Shown here piece after piece: positions 52,537-60,628 of a stretch of DNA of 64,000 bases. Each line of letters starts with the position of its first letter. The stretch's first letter is position 1. This DNA is from an uncultured Lachnospiraceae bacterium (GTDB lineage: Bacteria; Bacillota; Clostridia; Lachnospirales; Lachnospiraceae). The position numbers were made by a program, and so were the translations under genes. The stretch spans positions 1 to 64,000 of the forward strand of contig CAJTTO010000020.1 of NCBI GenBank assembly GCA_910579275.1, read 5' to 3'. The notes under the pieces are model-generated. The model did not search any database. It was not told where the DNA came from and saw only the letters and a program-made list of their open reading frames with translations.

Positions 52537-53141
52537 TAAAAAATGTGATTTTTGATATTGGAAATGTCCTTGTGGATTTTCGGTGGCGCGCGCTGATGGA
52601 GGACTTAAGGCTTCCGGAGGAAACGCGCGCAGCCTTTCAGAAGTCTGTATTTGGCAGCCCGCTCTGGGCAGAGCTTGACCACGGCGTTTACGAGGAGGCC
52701 GAAATCCTTGAGAAATTCCGCGAAGAGAACAGGGCGCATCTCGACGCGTTCAATCTTGTGTGGGATAACCGTGACAAGCTGGTGGAGCCATATGCATACG
52801 CCAAAGAATGGATTGCGCAGCTTAAATCCAGAGGACTGCAGGTGTATCTGCTGTCGAATTATCCGAGGGATATGTTCACACTTCATGCAGAGCGCGGTTC
52901 GTTTCCGTTTCTTGACGCGGTTGACGGAAAGGTAGTTTCGGGATTTGTCAGGATGGTAAAACCAAATGCGGATATCTATGCGCACCTGTTAAACGAATAC
53001 CATTTGAAGGAGTCAGAAAGTGTGTTTATCGACGACAGGGAAGAAAATGTCGAGGCTGCCAAAGACCTCGGCATCAACGGAATCGTCTTTGAAAATTATG
53101 AACAGGCCTGCGCGGCACTGGAAAAATTAATTGGACAATAA
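52533..53141 (+). CDS. HAD-superfamily hydrolase (phosphatase-like)
   Basis: A 202-residue HAD subfamily IA protein. Motif I is FDIGNVLVDF (nucleophile-position Asp8), motif II LLSNY and motif III/IV VKPNADIY ... VFIDDREENVEAA. The nucleophile segment D-I-G-N-V differs from D-x-D: the second Asp is Asn, as in many YihX-like members (alpha-glucose-1-phosphatase). It overlaps the pyrophosphorylase gene by 4 bp, so the two are coupled; a sugar-phosphate phosphatase is a reasonable guess. Confidence 0.85.
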   Translation: MIKNVIFDIGNVLVDFRWRALMEDLRLPEETRAAFQKSVFGSPLWAELDHGVYEEAEILEKFREENRAHLDAFNLVWDNRDKLVEPYAYAKEWIAQLKSRGLQVYLLSNYPRDMFTLHAERGSFPFLDAVDGKVVSGFVRMVKPNADIYAHLLNEYHLKESESVFIDDREENVEAAKDLGINGIVFENYEQACAALEKLIGQ

Positions 53142-53150
53142 GATATAAAG

Positions 53151-53184
53151 AATGGGATGCCATCGGTTTGGTTTCCCATTTTTT
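53151..53184 (+). terminator. Intrinsic terminator after the HAD hydrolase gene
   Basis: AATGGGA and TCCCATT pair across a loop that can pair further, followed by a T-run. The 36-bp dispersed repeat begins directly after it. Confidence 0.7.
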
Positions 53185-53220
53185 GTGTACATGGGCGTCC
53201 AGAGGAAGAATGTCGGCAAA
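53185..53220 (+). repeat. 36-bp dispersed repeat after the HAD-gene terminator
   Basis: GTGTACATGGGCGTCC followed by AGAGGAAGAATGTCGGCAAA matches 32 of 36 bases of the copy at 11030-11065 and has the same position relative to an intrinsic terminator and the same direction relative to transcription. Confidence 0.7.
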
Positions 53221-53311
53221 GCGCTGCAAGGTTTTTACTGGGACGGAATAACGCAATCATAATGGCGTCAGCAGAAAATCAGATCCGTATAGTGAATTTT
53301 CTACATAAGCA

Positions 53312-53331
53312 TGTTATAATAGGTTATAACA
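53312..53331. promoter_or_regulatory. Palindrome overlapping the gntR promoter
   Basis: TGTTATAATAGGTTATAACA contains 7-bp inverted arms and includes a TATAAT -10 hexamer (53315-53320). It lies 23 bp upstream of the GntR-type regulator gene and would suit autoregulation. Confidence 0.5.
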
Positions 53332-53353
53332 TTATGGAGGGAGAAGGTTGATT

Positions 53354-54079
53354 ATGATATTAGATAAAAATTCGCAGCAGCCATTATATGCCCAGCTAAT
53401 GAGGGTAATCAAGGACAATATTCAAAACGGCCAGTATAAGGCCGGGGATCAGATTCCGACGGAAACGGAGTTGTCAGATACATATGGCGTCAGCAGAATT
53501 ACAGTGCGCAAAACCATAGAGGAGCTGTGTGCTCAGGGATTTCTGGTCAAGCGGCAGGGAAAAGGTACTTTTGTGGAAATGCCCAAAATTTATCGCAAAA
53601 TAGAACAGGATAACAACATCAGTTTTTCGGAATCCTGTCGGGCGAACGGAAGAAATCCGTCCTCACATGTTCTCTCCTGCAGTTTTACGGATGCACAGGA
53701 TTGGCAGAAGGATTTTTTCCATATGGGCGACAGCCAGTCATTATATCACATTCAGCGGATTCTTTCCGCGGACGGCCTTCCGATTATATACGAGCATATT
53801 TATTTTCCGATTGACACGTTTCCGGAATTTCAGGCGCAGAAGTTGGAAAACGGCTCTATGTACAGACTGATTAAGGAGGAGTATCATGTTCAGGAATCAG
53901 AGAAAGGCAGAAGTGTCATAGAAGTTCGTCTGGCTTCCCAGACGACAGCGGAATATCTCAGGATGAATGTGGGTGAGCCGGTTATGATACTGACGAGCTA
54001 CATCAATGACCACAAAGAAAACCCTCTGTACATCAGCTATGAAATCATTGCCGGTTTCAGGTATAGCCTGTCCATCTGA
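53354..54079 (+). CDS. GntR-family regulator, HutC/FrlR type
   Basis: A 241-residue regulator with an N-terminal winged helix (QPLYAQLMRVIKDNIQNGQYKAGDQIPTE; YGVSRITVRKTIEELCAQGFL) and a C-terminal UTRA effector domain that binds small sugars or amino-acid-like ligands. The ATG at 53354 has GAAGG at 6 bp; a TTG six bases earlier is less likely. It heads the fructosamine-type operon and is separated from it by its own terminator, so it most likely senses a phosphorylated Amadori compound and controls the genes at 54297-60433. Confidence 0.88.
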   Translation: MILDKNSQQPLYAQLMRVIKDNIQNGQYKAGDQIPTETELSDTYGVSRITVRKTIEELCAQGFLVKRQGKGTFVEMPKIYRKIEQDNNISFSESCRANGRNPSSHVLSCSFTDAQDWQKDFFHMGDSQSLYHIQRILSADGLPIIYEHIYFPIDTFPEFQAQKLENGSMYRLIKEEYHVQESEKGRSVIEVRLASQTTAEYLRMNVGEPVMILTSYINDHKENPLYISYEIIAGFRYSLSI

Positions 54080-54110
54080 AAGGTTATATCCGTTTTATAA
54101 AAATTTGAGA

Positions 54111-54156
54111 AAATCAGGATACATCATAAAAAATGATGCGATTCTGATTTTTTTTT
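54111..54156 (+). terminator. Intrinsic terminator after gntR
   Basis: AAATCAG...CATCAT pairs with ATGATG...CTGATT, with small internal mismatches, followed by ten or so T residues. Confidence 0.78.
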
Positions 54157-54243
54157 GATGTTTTTTTGTCCGGTTTCACCAAAAGCAAATTTCATATTTA
54201 TGGATGTTTCACAAAGTTTCTGTATTATTAAAGGTCATGTTGT

Positions 54244-54261
54244 ATCATAACGTTATATGAT
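54244..54261. promoter_or_regulatory. Palindromic operator candidate before the amidohydrolase operon
   Basis: ATCATAACGTTATATGAT has a perfect central ATAACGTTAT palindrome and overlaps a possible promoter (TTGTAT, 18 bp, TATGAT). It shares the TTATAAC-like half with the gntR palindrome only loosely. Confidence 0.4.
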
Positions 54262-54296
54262 GATATGATGAATATGCAAGAAAGGAGGAAGAGCCA

Positions 54297-55853
54297 ATGA
54301 ACAAAAAGTATTCAATGGTAATTGCAGCCAGACATCTGTTTGACGGTGTATCCGACTACGAATCCGAAGGGTATCTTTGCATCACGGGATCAAGAATCGT
54401 GAAAAAGGAAAACGGGGTGCCGGATGCGGAGACAATCCGTCAGGCAGAACAGGTGCTGTACTTTGACGAGGAGCTGGTCATGCCGGGAATTGTAGACACG
54501 CACACTTTTTTTACCGGTTATGCGGTTTTTCATCTGGGGGCAGATGTGTCAGGGGTGACGGACAATGAATCAGGATTAAAGGTTCTGAAAGCTTATGACA
54601 CAGAGAAGAAACCGTCGGGTGCACTGTTCGGGCATGGGTGGAATCCGGAAAAATGGAGTCAGCAGGAAGGCGAGCGGATGCTGGAAGCGGAATACCCCGA
54701 AAAGCCGGTTATCCTGTTTGCGGCGGACAGGTCTACCTGTATCATGAACCGAAAGGCTTCGGAAGTTTATCAATTCACGCCGGATACCTGTTATCCGGAA
54801 AAATACTTTCGCATTATGCGGGAATACCTGAATGACCGTGCCTTTATCGAGAAAGAGTTTGCGGATTATATGTACCTGATGAATTCGCGGGGCGTGACTA
54901 CAGTAAAGGAAATGGGATTTGACGATTTCTACGGATTTACGGATTTTCTGAAAGAAATGGAAAATTCCGATGCGCTCCATTTAAGGACGTTCTTTATGTC
55001 ACAGCCGGTCGGGAAGCGGATGGATTTGGAACATGCAAGAAAGATGCGGGACTTATTTACAGGGGATAAGGTACGTTTCAGCGGGTTTAACTGCATGACG
55101 GACGGAACGATTGCCGCACGCAAGGGCGATTTGAAAAAGCCATACGAAAACGAGACCTTTACCTGCAGCATTGCAATTCCCTACGAGGAGATTGGGGCGG
55201 ACGTGCTGGCGGCGGACGCAGAGGGATTCCGATGGTCGCTTCATGCACAGGGAGACGGTGCAGTCGGAAAAATTGCAAACATTTATGATAAATGCCAAAA
55301 AGTGAATGGAAAGCTGAAAAACAGGCATGCTTTAACAGACATGGAATTTACGGATCCAAATGATTTGGAGAAGCTGGGGGACATGGGGGCGACTGCGGAG
55401 CTGTATTTTCAGATTATGTCTCTGGATTCCGGAACCGTACTGATTGAAACGATCGAAAAAACCATCGGCATGGAGCGAGGAAAGTACTACTGGAACCGCA
55501 GAAAAATGCAGAATAGCGGCATTTGTCTGAGCGGGGCGACAGATCTTCCCCTGATGGTCACAAGCGTTCCGGAGTCGGTATATTATTCGTGCGGCGGATA
55601 TATGGACGGTCTGGAAGAGCCGTTTCAGAAGGAAAATACGCTTTCCGTTGCCGAGCTGCTCAAGGCATGGACGATAGGAGGCCAGAAAAACATCGGAATG
55701 GAAGAGAAGCTCGGGACGTTGGAAACCGGAAAACTGGCGGACATTGCCGTTTTTGACAGGAATCTTTTACAGACGGATGCAAGGGAGGCGAAAGAGGCAG
55801 AAGTTGTGCTGACCATAATGGATGGCAGCATTGTATACACAAAGAAAGGGTAG
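54297..55853 (+). CDS. Amidohydrolase-family protein (YtcJ-like) with altered metal motif
   Basis: The 518-residue protein has the amidohydrolase-3 layout: beta-sandwich start, VMPGIVDTHTFF, central domain, WSLHAQGDGAV, and the closing LKAWTIGGQKNIGMEEKLGTLETGKLADIAVFD. The usual H-x-H metal pair reads His69-Thr-Phe71, and the usual RIEH segment reads RHALTDME, so metal binding must differ or activity may be lost. GGAGG precedes the ATG. It is the first gene of an operon with a carrier and FrlB- and FrlD-like proteins. A role in removing an acyl or peptide part from the glycated substrate is a guess. Confidence 0.82.
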   Translation: MNKKYSMVIAARHLFDGVSDYESEGYLCITGSRIVKKENGVPDAETIRQAEQVLYFDEELVMPGIVDTHTFFTGYAVFHLGADVSGVTDNESGLKVLKAYDTEKKPSGALFGHGWNPEKWSQQEGERMLEAEYPEKPVILFAADRSTCIMNRKASEVYQFTPDTCYPEKYFRIMREYLNDRAFIEKEFADYMYLMNSRGVTTVKEMGFDDFYGFTDFLKEMENSDALHLRTFFMSQPVGKRMDLEHARKMRDLFTGDKVRFSGFNCMTDGTIAARKGDLKKPYENETFTCSIAIPYEEIGADVLAADAEGFRWSLHAQGDGAVGKIANIYDKCQKVNGKLKNRHALTDMEFTDPNDLEKLGDMGATAELYFQIMSLDSGTVLIETIEKTIGMERGKYYWNRRKMQNSGICLSGATDLPLMVTSVPESVYYSCGGYMDGLEEPFQKENTLSVAELLKAWTIGGQKNIGMEEKLGTLETGKLADIAVFDRNLLQTDAREAKEAEVVLTIMDGSIVYTKKG

Positions 55854-55865
55854 GGCGAAGGATAT

Positions 55866-57284
55866 ATGAAAGAGAAAAAATGGAAATTGCGGATGCCCCA
55901 TGTACTTACACTGATTTTTTTCCTGATTGTTGTGGTTGCGGTCATGACGTGGGTAGTACCCAGCGGGGAATTTGAGCGGACAATGATGCAGACATCGACT
56001 GGCGAACGCAGCGTTGCGGTTGCAGGCACGTATCATACCGTTGAGAAAGTGCTGGATGACGGGACAGACCTACGGCAGGGCGTTTGGCAGGTGTTAATGG
56101 CTCCCGGGAGAGGGATTCAGTCTATTATCGAAGTGCTTGCCTTTGTGTTCATCATCGGCGGCGTCTTCCAGATAATGACCAGAACAAATGCGCTGACAAT
56201 CGGAATCCAGAAGATTGTTAATAAGTTGGGTGCAAAGGAGATTTTGATTATACCGATACTGATGGCTTTGTTCGGACTTGGCGGAAGTACCTTTGGCATG
56301 TCCGATGAGCTGGTGCCGTTTTATCTCCTGATTATGACGATTATGTTTGCCATGGGATATGATTCCATGACCACCTTTATGACAGTATGTCTTGCGGCAA
56401 CCGTGGGGTACGCGGCGTCCACCATCAATCCGTTTTCCGTGCTAATCGCACAGGGTGTGGCAGGAATTCAGGGAAATCCGCAGCTGATATTCCGCATGGT
56501 TCAGTGGGTGATTATGATGGCAATTGCGATTACGTTTGTGACGTGGCGGGCATTGAAGATAAAGAAGAATCCGGAAAAGTCAATTACGTATCAGGACGAT
56601 CTTATCAAAAAACAGGAAATGTCTGCAAATATTGACTTTTCGCAGGAAATGACATTGCGTCAGAAGCTGGTAGTGGCGATTTTTGTCGCAGGCATGGTGT
56701 TGGTCGTAGTTGGGCTTGTGAAATTCGGATGGTATATGAATGAGCTGTCCGCGTGCTTTTTCGGAATGGGTATCCTGATGGGAATTGCCGGAGGGCTTAA
56801 CGAAAAAGAAATTGCGGAGGAATTCCTCAATGGCGTGAAGGATATCGCTTTTGCGGCAATGGTAATCGGTTTTTGCAGCGGTATCATGGTAGTTGCGCAG
56901 GAGGGAATGATTATTGATACAATTTTGAACGCCTTAAGCGGCTTAGTGGCAAATTCGAACAATGTCATGTTCGCCGGCGTACTGTATGCGGTGCAGTCGC
57001 TGCTGACCCTGCTGGTACCGTCTTCTTCGGGACTGGCAGCGTTATCCATTCCGGTTATGGCTCCGCTGTGTGATCTGCATGGCGTGAATCCCGAGGCGGC
57101 AGTGACAGCCCTGCAGTATGCAAACCAGCTTACGAACCTTATGAGTCCGGTGGCCGGCACGACGGTGGCAGGACTTGCAATCTGCAGGATATCTTTCGGC
57201 CAATGGTGGAAGACGATCTGGAAGCTATTCCTTCTATTAACAGTGATAGCAATTATATTCTGCACAATTTCTGCAGGAATGTAA
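55866..57284 (+). CDS. YfcC-family membrane carrier
   Basis: A 472-residue transporter of the YfcC/DcuC-like family with about 11-12 membrane segments. Motifs include MPHVLTLIFFLIVVVAVMTWVVPSGEF at the start, GLGGSTFGMSDELVPFY and the C-terminal half VPSSSGLAALSIPVMAPL. Family members move dicarboxylates, amino acids or peptides by ion coupling. It lies 12 bp after the amidohydrolase gene. In this operon it probably imports the glycated amino acid or a related compound, the job done by FrlA in E. coli; this is inference from context. Confidence 0.85.
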   Translation: MKEKKWKLRMPHVLTLIFFLIVVVAVMTWVVPSGEFERTMMQTSTGERSVAVAGTYHTVEKVLDDGTDLRQGVWQVLMAPGRGIQSIIEVLAFVFIIGGVFQIMTRTNALTIGIQKIVNKLGAKEILIIPILMALFGLGGSTFGMSDELVPFYLLIMTIMFAMGYDSMTTFMTVCLAATVGYAASTINPFSVLIAQGVAGIQGNPQLIFRMVQWVIMMAIAITFVTWRALKIKKNPEKSITYQDDLIKKQEMSANIDFSQEMTLRQKLVVAIFVAGMVLVVVGLVKFGWYMNELSACFFGMGILMGIAGGLNEKEIAEEFLNGVKDIAFAAMVIGFCSGIMVVAQEGMIIDTILNALSGLVANSNNVMFAGVLYAVQSLLTLLVPSSSGLAALSIPVMAPLCDLHGVNPEAAVTALQYANQLTNLMSPVAGTTVAGLAICRISFGQWWKTIWKLFLLLTVIAIIFCTISAGM

Positions 57285-57325
57285 GGAATTGTAGGAAAAT
57301 AAAATGAGAAAAAGGAGAGAGAAAA

Positions 57326-58297
57326 ATGAACAGACCAGAAGAATTAATCAAAAAAATCTATGAGGAACAAGGAAGCATCAATGATGTATTTCTCACCGCA
57401 TGCGGCGGGTCACTTGTGGATCTTTACCCAGGCTATTACTTTATAAACGCCGAGTCGGAGACAATGCATTCCCACTGGCTGACAGCCAAGGAACTAATCG
57501 TATCGCCTTCGCGTTTTTTGAAAAAGGGGGCGCTTGTCATCCTCTGCTCTCATGGCGGAAATACAGGAGAGACTGTGGAAGCTGCAAAGCTGGCAGCCGA
57601 ACGCGGCGCGGCAATAATCACCATGACACATAACCCCGAGTCCGTCTGTGCGCAGGAACAAATGAACCCTGTCGTATACAGCTGGGAAGATGACACGAAC
57701 GAAAAAGACAGGCCGCAGGGCATCGTGATGCGGATTCTGAACGAACTGATGAAACTTCAGGAGCCGTCTTATGAAAAATATGATGCCATTCTGGACGGAT
57801 TGGAAAAGGCAGACAGGATTGTCCGCGCGGCAGTGAAAAAAGTGCAGAACCGCACATGGGTATTTGCCGAGAAGTATTTTGAGGAACCATTCCTGTATAT
57901 TATGGGATCTGGCGCGTCATACTCGCAGGCGTATGGATTTTCCATCTGCTCGTTGCAGGAAATGCAGTGGATGGACTGCTGTTACCTGCATTCCGGAGAA
58001 TATTTCCATGGGCCGTTTGAGTGTACGGACGAGGCGCATCTTTACATCCTGCTGATGGGTACCGGTGCGGCGAGAGTGATGGATGAGCGGGCGCTTGCCT
58101 TCCTGGAAAAATACGCAAAAAAATATGAGGTAATCGACGCCAAGGAACTTGGAATCAACGAAATAGATGCCAGTGTCAACGAATATTTCTGCCCAATGGT
58201 ATTTTATGCAATGTCTGTCGCATACCGCACAGGTCTTCAGGACAAGAGAAGACATCCTTTGGATATGAGAAGATATATGGGCGTCGTTGAGTATTAA
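57326..58297 (+). CDS. frlB: SIS-domain deglycase, FrlB-like
   Basis: A 323-residue sugar isomerase-fold protein with two SIS domains (VFLTACGGSLVDLYPGY; ILCSHGGNTGETVEAAK; HSGEYFHGPFE) and the FrlB-like ending RRYMGVVEY. FrlB-type enzymes split fructoselysine-6-phosphate into glucose-6-phosphate and lysine. AAGGAGAG precedes the ATG. Only a short gap separates it from the FrlD-like kinase, which would make its substrate. The amino-acid part of the substrate is not known; glucoselysine or other glycated amino acids are alternatives. Confidence 0.85.
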   Translation: MNRPEELIKKIYEEQGSINDVFLTACGGSLVDLYPGYYFINAESETMHSHWLTAKELIVSPSRFLKKGALVILCSHGGNTGETVEAAKLAAERGAAIITMTHNPESVCAQEQMNPVVYSWEDDTNEKDRPQGIVMRILNELMKLQEPSYEKYDAILDGLEKADRIVRAAVKKVQNRTWVFAEKYFEEPFLYIMGSGASYSQAYGFSICSLQEMQWMDCCYLHSGEYFHGPFECTDEAHLYILLMGTGAARVMDERALAFLEKYAKKYEVIDAKELGINEIDASVNEYFCPMVFYAMSVAYRTGLQDKRRHPLDMRRYMGVVEY

Positions 58298-58319
58298 GAC
58301 AGAAAAAGGGAGGAGAATC

Positions 58320-59180
58320 ATGGCAAAGTACAATACAAAAGTATTAGGGTTTGGCGATAACGTTGTGGATTTGTATGAGCATTCCCACATGATGTATCCC
58401 GGCGGAAACTGTGTGAATCTGTGTGCCTACTCTCAGATTTTTGAGGTGGAGCGGTCTGCCTACATGGGGTATTTCGGCAGTGACGATATTGCGGAGTTTG
58501 TGATTTCGGTTCTGCATGAGCTGGGGATAGAGACTGTCAAGTGCCGGCAGCTTGTGGGAGAAAGCGGATGGTCGAAATGTACACTCAAGGACGGCGACAG
58601 GATTTTTGGCGATTACAATCAGGGAGGCGTCAGGGGAAAGACCCCTTACATTCTGGACAGGTTTGATCTGGAGTACATGAAACAGTTTGACTTTGTGCAT
58701 ACCGGAAACTACTGCTATACGGAATCGCAGCTCAAGGTGATGAAAGATGCCGGAATCAAAGTATCCTTTGATTTTTCAGATGATTCATCAAGAGAATATT
58801 ATATGCAGTATGCGCCGTACGTGACCTACGCATTCTGTTCTTTTGATGGGGATGACGAGACGGCAAAGGAGCATCTGAAGTTCATTCATTCGCTGGGGCC
58901 GGAGATTGCGTCCCTGACAAGGGGCTCAAAGGGATGTATCATGTATGACGGGCAGCAGTTTTACATGCAGCCAGCCACGATAATCGAACATGTCGTGGAC
59001 ACGATGGGGGCGGGGGATTCCTTCCTGACAGCCTTTCTGGACTGCTTTGTTGACCAGATAAAAAAAGGAGCCGAAAAACCGGATGCGATACGCTTTTCTC
59101 TGGGGGAGGCATCAAAATTTGCCGCGCACGTATGTACTTTAAACGGGGCGTTTGGTTACGGAAAACATTATCAAGATTAA
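58320..59180 (+). CDS. frlD: PfkB-family sugar kinase, FrlD-like
   Basis: A 286-residue kinase close in pattern to E. coli fructoselysine 6-kinase: GFGDNVVDLYEH, MYPGGNCVNLCAY, RIFGDYNQGGVRG, KVSFDFSDDSS and the PfkB signature DTMGAGDSFLTAF with the catalytic Asp. It phosphorylates the Amadori compound at C6 before deglycation. GGGAGGAG precedes the ATG at 58320, which is 22 bp after the FrlB-like gene. Confidence 0.9.
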   Translation: MAKYNTKVLGFGDNVVDLYEHSHMMYPGGNCVNLCAYSQIFEVERSAYMGYFGSDDIAEFVISVLHELGIETVKCRQLVGESGWSKCTLKDGDRIFGDYNQGGVRGKTPYILDRFDLEYMKQFDFVHTGNYCYTESQLKVMKDAGIKVSFDFSDDSSREYYMQYAPYVTYAFCSFDGDDETAKEHLKFIHSLGPEIASLTRGSKGCIMYDGQQFYMQPATIIEHVVDTMGAGDSFLTAFLDCFVDQIKKGAEKPDAIRFSLGEASKFAAHVCTLNGAFGYGKHYQD

Positions 59181-59194
59181 TTAAAAGAAAGGAT

Positions 59195-59328
59195 GTAACT
59201 GTTCAGTACAGCACTGCGCACTTGCTGCGTAGTGCGTAAAAAAGCGTAAATTGCGCCAGACATCAAGTCTCCACGAAGTGGATTTGCATGGCTTGATGTT
59301 CGTAACTATGAAGGTACTGAATCGTTAC
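59195..59328 (+). mobile_element. GTAAC-family MITE inside the fructosamine operon, with 8-bp target duplication
   Basis: The ends are GTAACTGTTCAGTAC and (reverse complement) GTAACGATTCAGTACC. The 8-bp repeat GAAAGGAT flanks it exactly (59187-59194 and 59329-59336). The duplicated bases include the AAGGAT ribosome-binding site of the following SIS gene, so a second copy of that site now lies upstream of the element. It is closely similar to the copy at 6323-6454. Confidence 0.92.
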
Positions 59329-59344
59329 GAAAGGATGTAAAACT

Positions 59345-60433
59345 ATGGTTTATCAGGGAGATGCGTTACAATATATTTATGAGACACCTGATATCCTCCG
59401 CGATATCCTGCAAAAAAATCAGCATATTTTAAAAGAGAGTATGTGCTTTCTTAAAGACAGAATGATATCGGAAATCTATCTGACTGGTTCAGGCTCCTCT
59501 TACAACAGTGCGCTGGCAGTTTCGTCCTTTGCGAAAAGATTGTTGGGTATACAGGTTTTTCCTGTATACCCAACAGCAATTTTGGAGGAAGCTTTCCTGA
59601 TTTCCAAAGACGCGGTTGTCATAGGCATTTCACAGCAGGGAACCAGTGCGGCAGTCATTCGGGCGCTGGATGTGGTTCGCAGTCTGGGAATTGCAGCCCT
59701 TTCGGTAACGGGGGAACATGACACGGAAATCACCAGACACAGCGACGCCAATCTCTATATAGAATGCGGATATGAGGATGCAGGCGCAACGACAAAAGGC
59801 TATACAGCCACCGTTGCCACACTACTGCTGCTGATACTTGCAGCTGCACAGAGCTGTCAAAGACTATCCATGTCGGCGGCAGCCGGTTACACAAGACGTC
59901 TGGAAAATGTGGTGAACAATATGAAAACCGTGCTGGATGACAGTCTGCCATGGTGCATGCGGACAGCGGAAAAATTAAAGAATTGTGAAAATCTGATGAT
60001 TCTTTCCGGCGGCAGTCTCGCGAGTGCGTTGCGGGAAGGGGTTCTGAAATTTTCGGAGACTTGCAGGTTTGCGGTTCGCGGATATGAAGCGGAGGAATTT
60101 ATGCATGGAATGTACAATGCGGTGACAGAACAGGCTGTATTTTTGTATCTGTTTCCGGCAGGGGGATATGAGGTTCAGCGGTTGAAGCGGTTATTTTGGT
60201 ATTACAGCCGTCAAAAAAATCCGCAGTATGTGATAAATATGCCGCATGACGGGGAATCCTGTACGGGGGATGATGTGCTGCCCTGCAGATTTCTCGGAGA
60301 CACTGATTTCTCTGTCCTAGAATATATGATTCCGCTGCAGCTTTTGTTTGTCCTGACATCGAGAGCGAGGGGAATCGACTTAAACCGTCCAAGGGATCCG
60401 AACTTTCATCAGTGCATGAAAAGTAAAATTTAG
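59345..60433 (+). CDS. Second SIS-domain protein (GlmS-C-terminal/FrlB-like)
   Basis: A 362-residue protein with two SIS domains: IYLTGSGSSYNSALAVSSFAK and VIGISQQGTSAAVIRALD in the first, LMILSGGSLASALREGVLKF and EEFMHGMYNAV in the second. It resembles the isomerase half of GlmS and the deglycases of the Gfr/Frl type. With the FrlB-like gene two genes upstream, the operon may handle two different glycated substrates (for example fructose- and glucose-derived), or the pair may form a hetero-oligomer. AAGGATG precedes the ATG, regenerated by the MITE duplication. Confidence 0.82.
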   Translation: MVYQGDALQYIYETPDILRDILQKNQHILKESMCFLKDRMISEIYLTGSGSSYNSALAVSSFAKRLLGIQVFPVYPTAILEEAFLISKDAVVIGISQQGTSAAVIRALDVVRSLGIAALSVTGEHDTEITRHSDANLYIECGYEDAGATTKGYTATVATLLLLILAAAQSCQRLSMSAAAGYTRRLENVVNNMKTVLDDSLPWCMRTAEKLKNCENLMILSGGSLASALREGVLKFSETCRFAVRGYEAEEFMHGMYNAVTEQAVFLYLFPAGGYEVQRLKRLFWYYSRQKNPQYVINMPHDGESCTGDDVLPCRFLGDTDFSVLEYMIPLQLLFVLTSRARGIDLNRPRDPNFHQCMKSKI

Positions 60434-60511
60434 TTGGGACAGCCGCATCGAGCTACCACGGAGCGGTACGGTTTGATGCCTGTAACAGAAAGCCGAACGC
60501 TGAACGGTTAC
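60434..60511 (+). repeat. Partial GTAAC-family element after the SIS gene
   Basis: The segment ending GAAAGCCGAACGCTGAACGG followed by TTAC matches the right half of the family, and CCACGGAGCGG replaces the central CCACGAAGTGG. The left part is short or deleted. AAATTT on both sides could be the rest of a target duplication. Confidence 0.6.
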
Positions 60512-60541
60512 AAATTTGTATGGTGAAATTTCAAAAAAGCA

Positions 60542-60570
60542 TTGCATAAAGTAAAGGACAATATTATAGT
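60542..60570 (+). promoter_or_regulatory. Sigma-A promoter of dtd
   Basis: TTGCAT (60542-60547), 17 bp, TATAGT (60565-60570), about 59 bp before the dtd start. Confidence 0.65.
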
Positions 60571-60628
60571 AATACTATGAGTTTCTGCCGGAATGAAAGT
60601 GCATGGATATCATATATGGAGGAATAAG

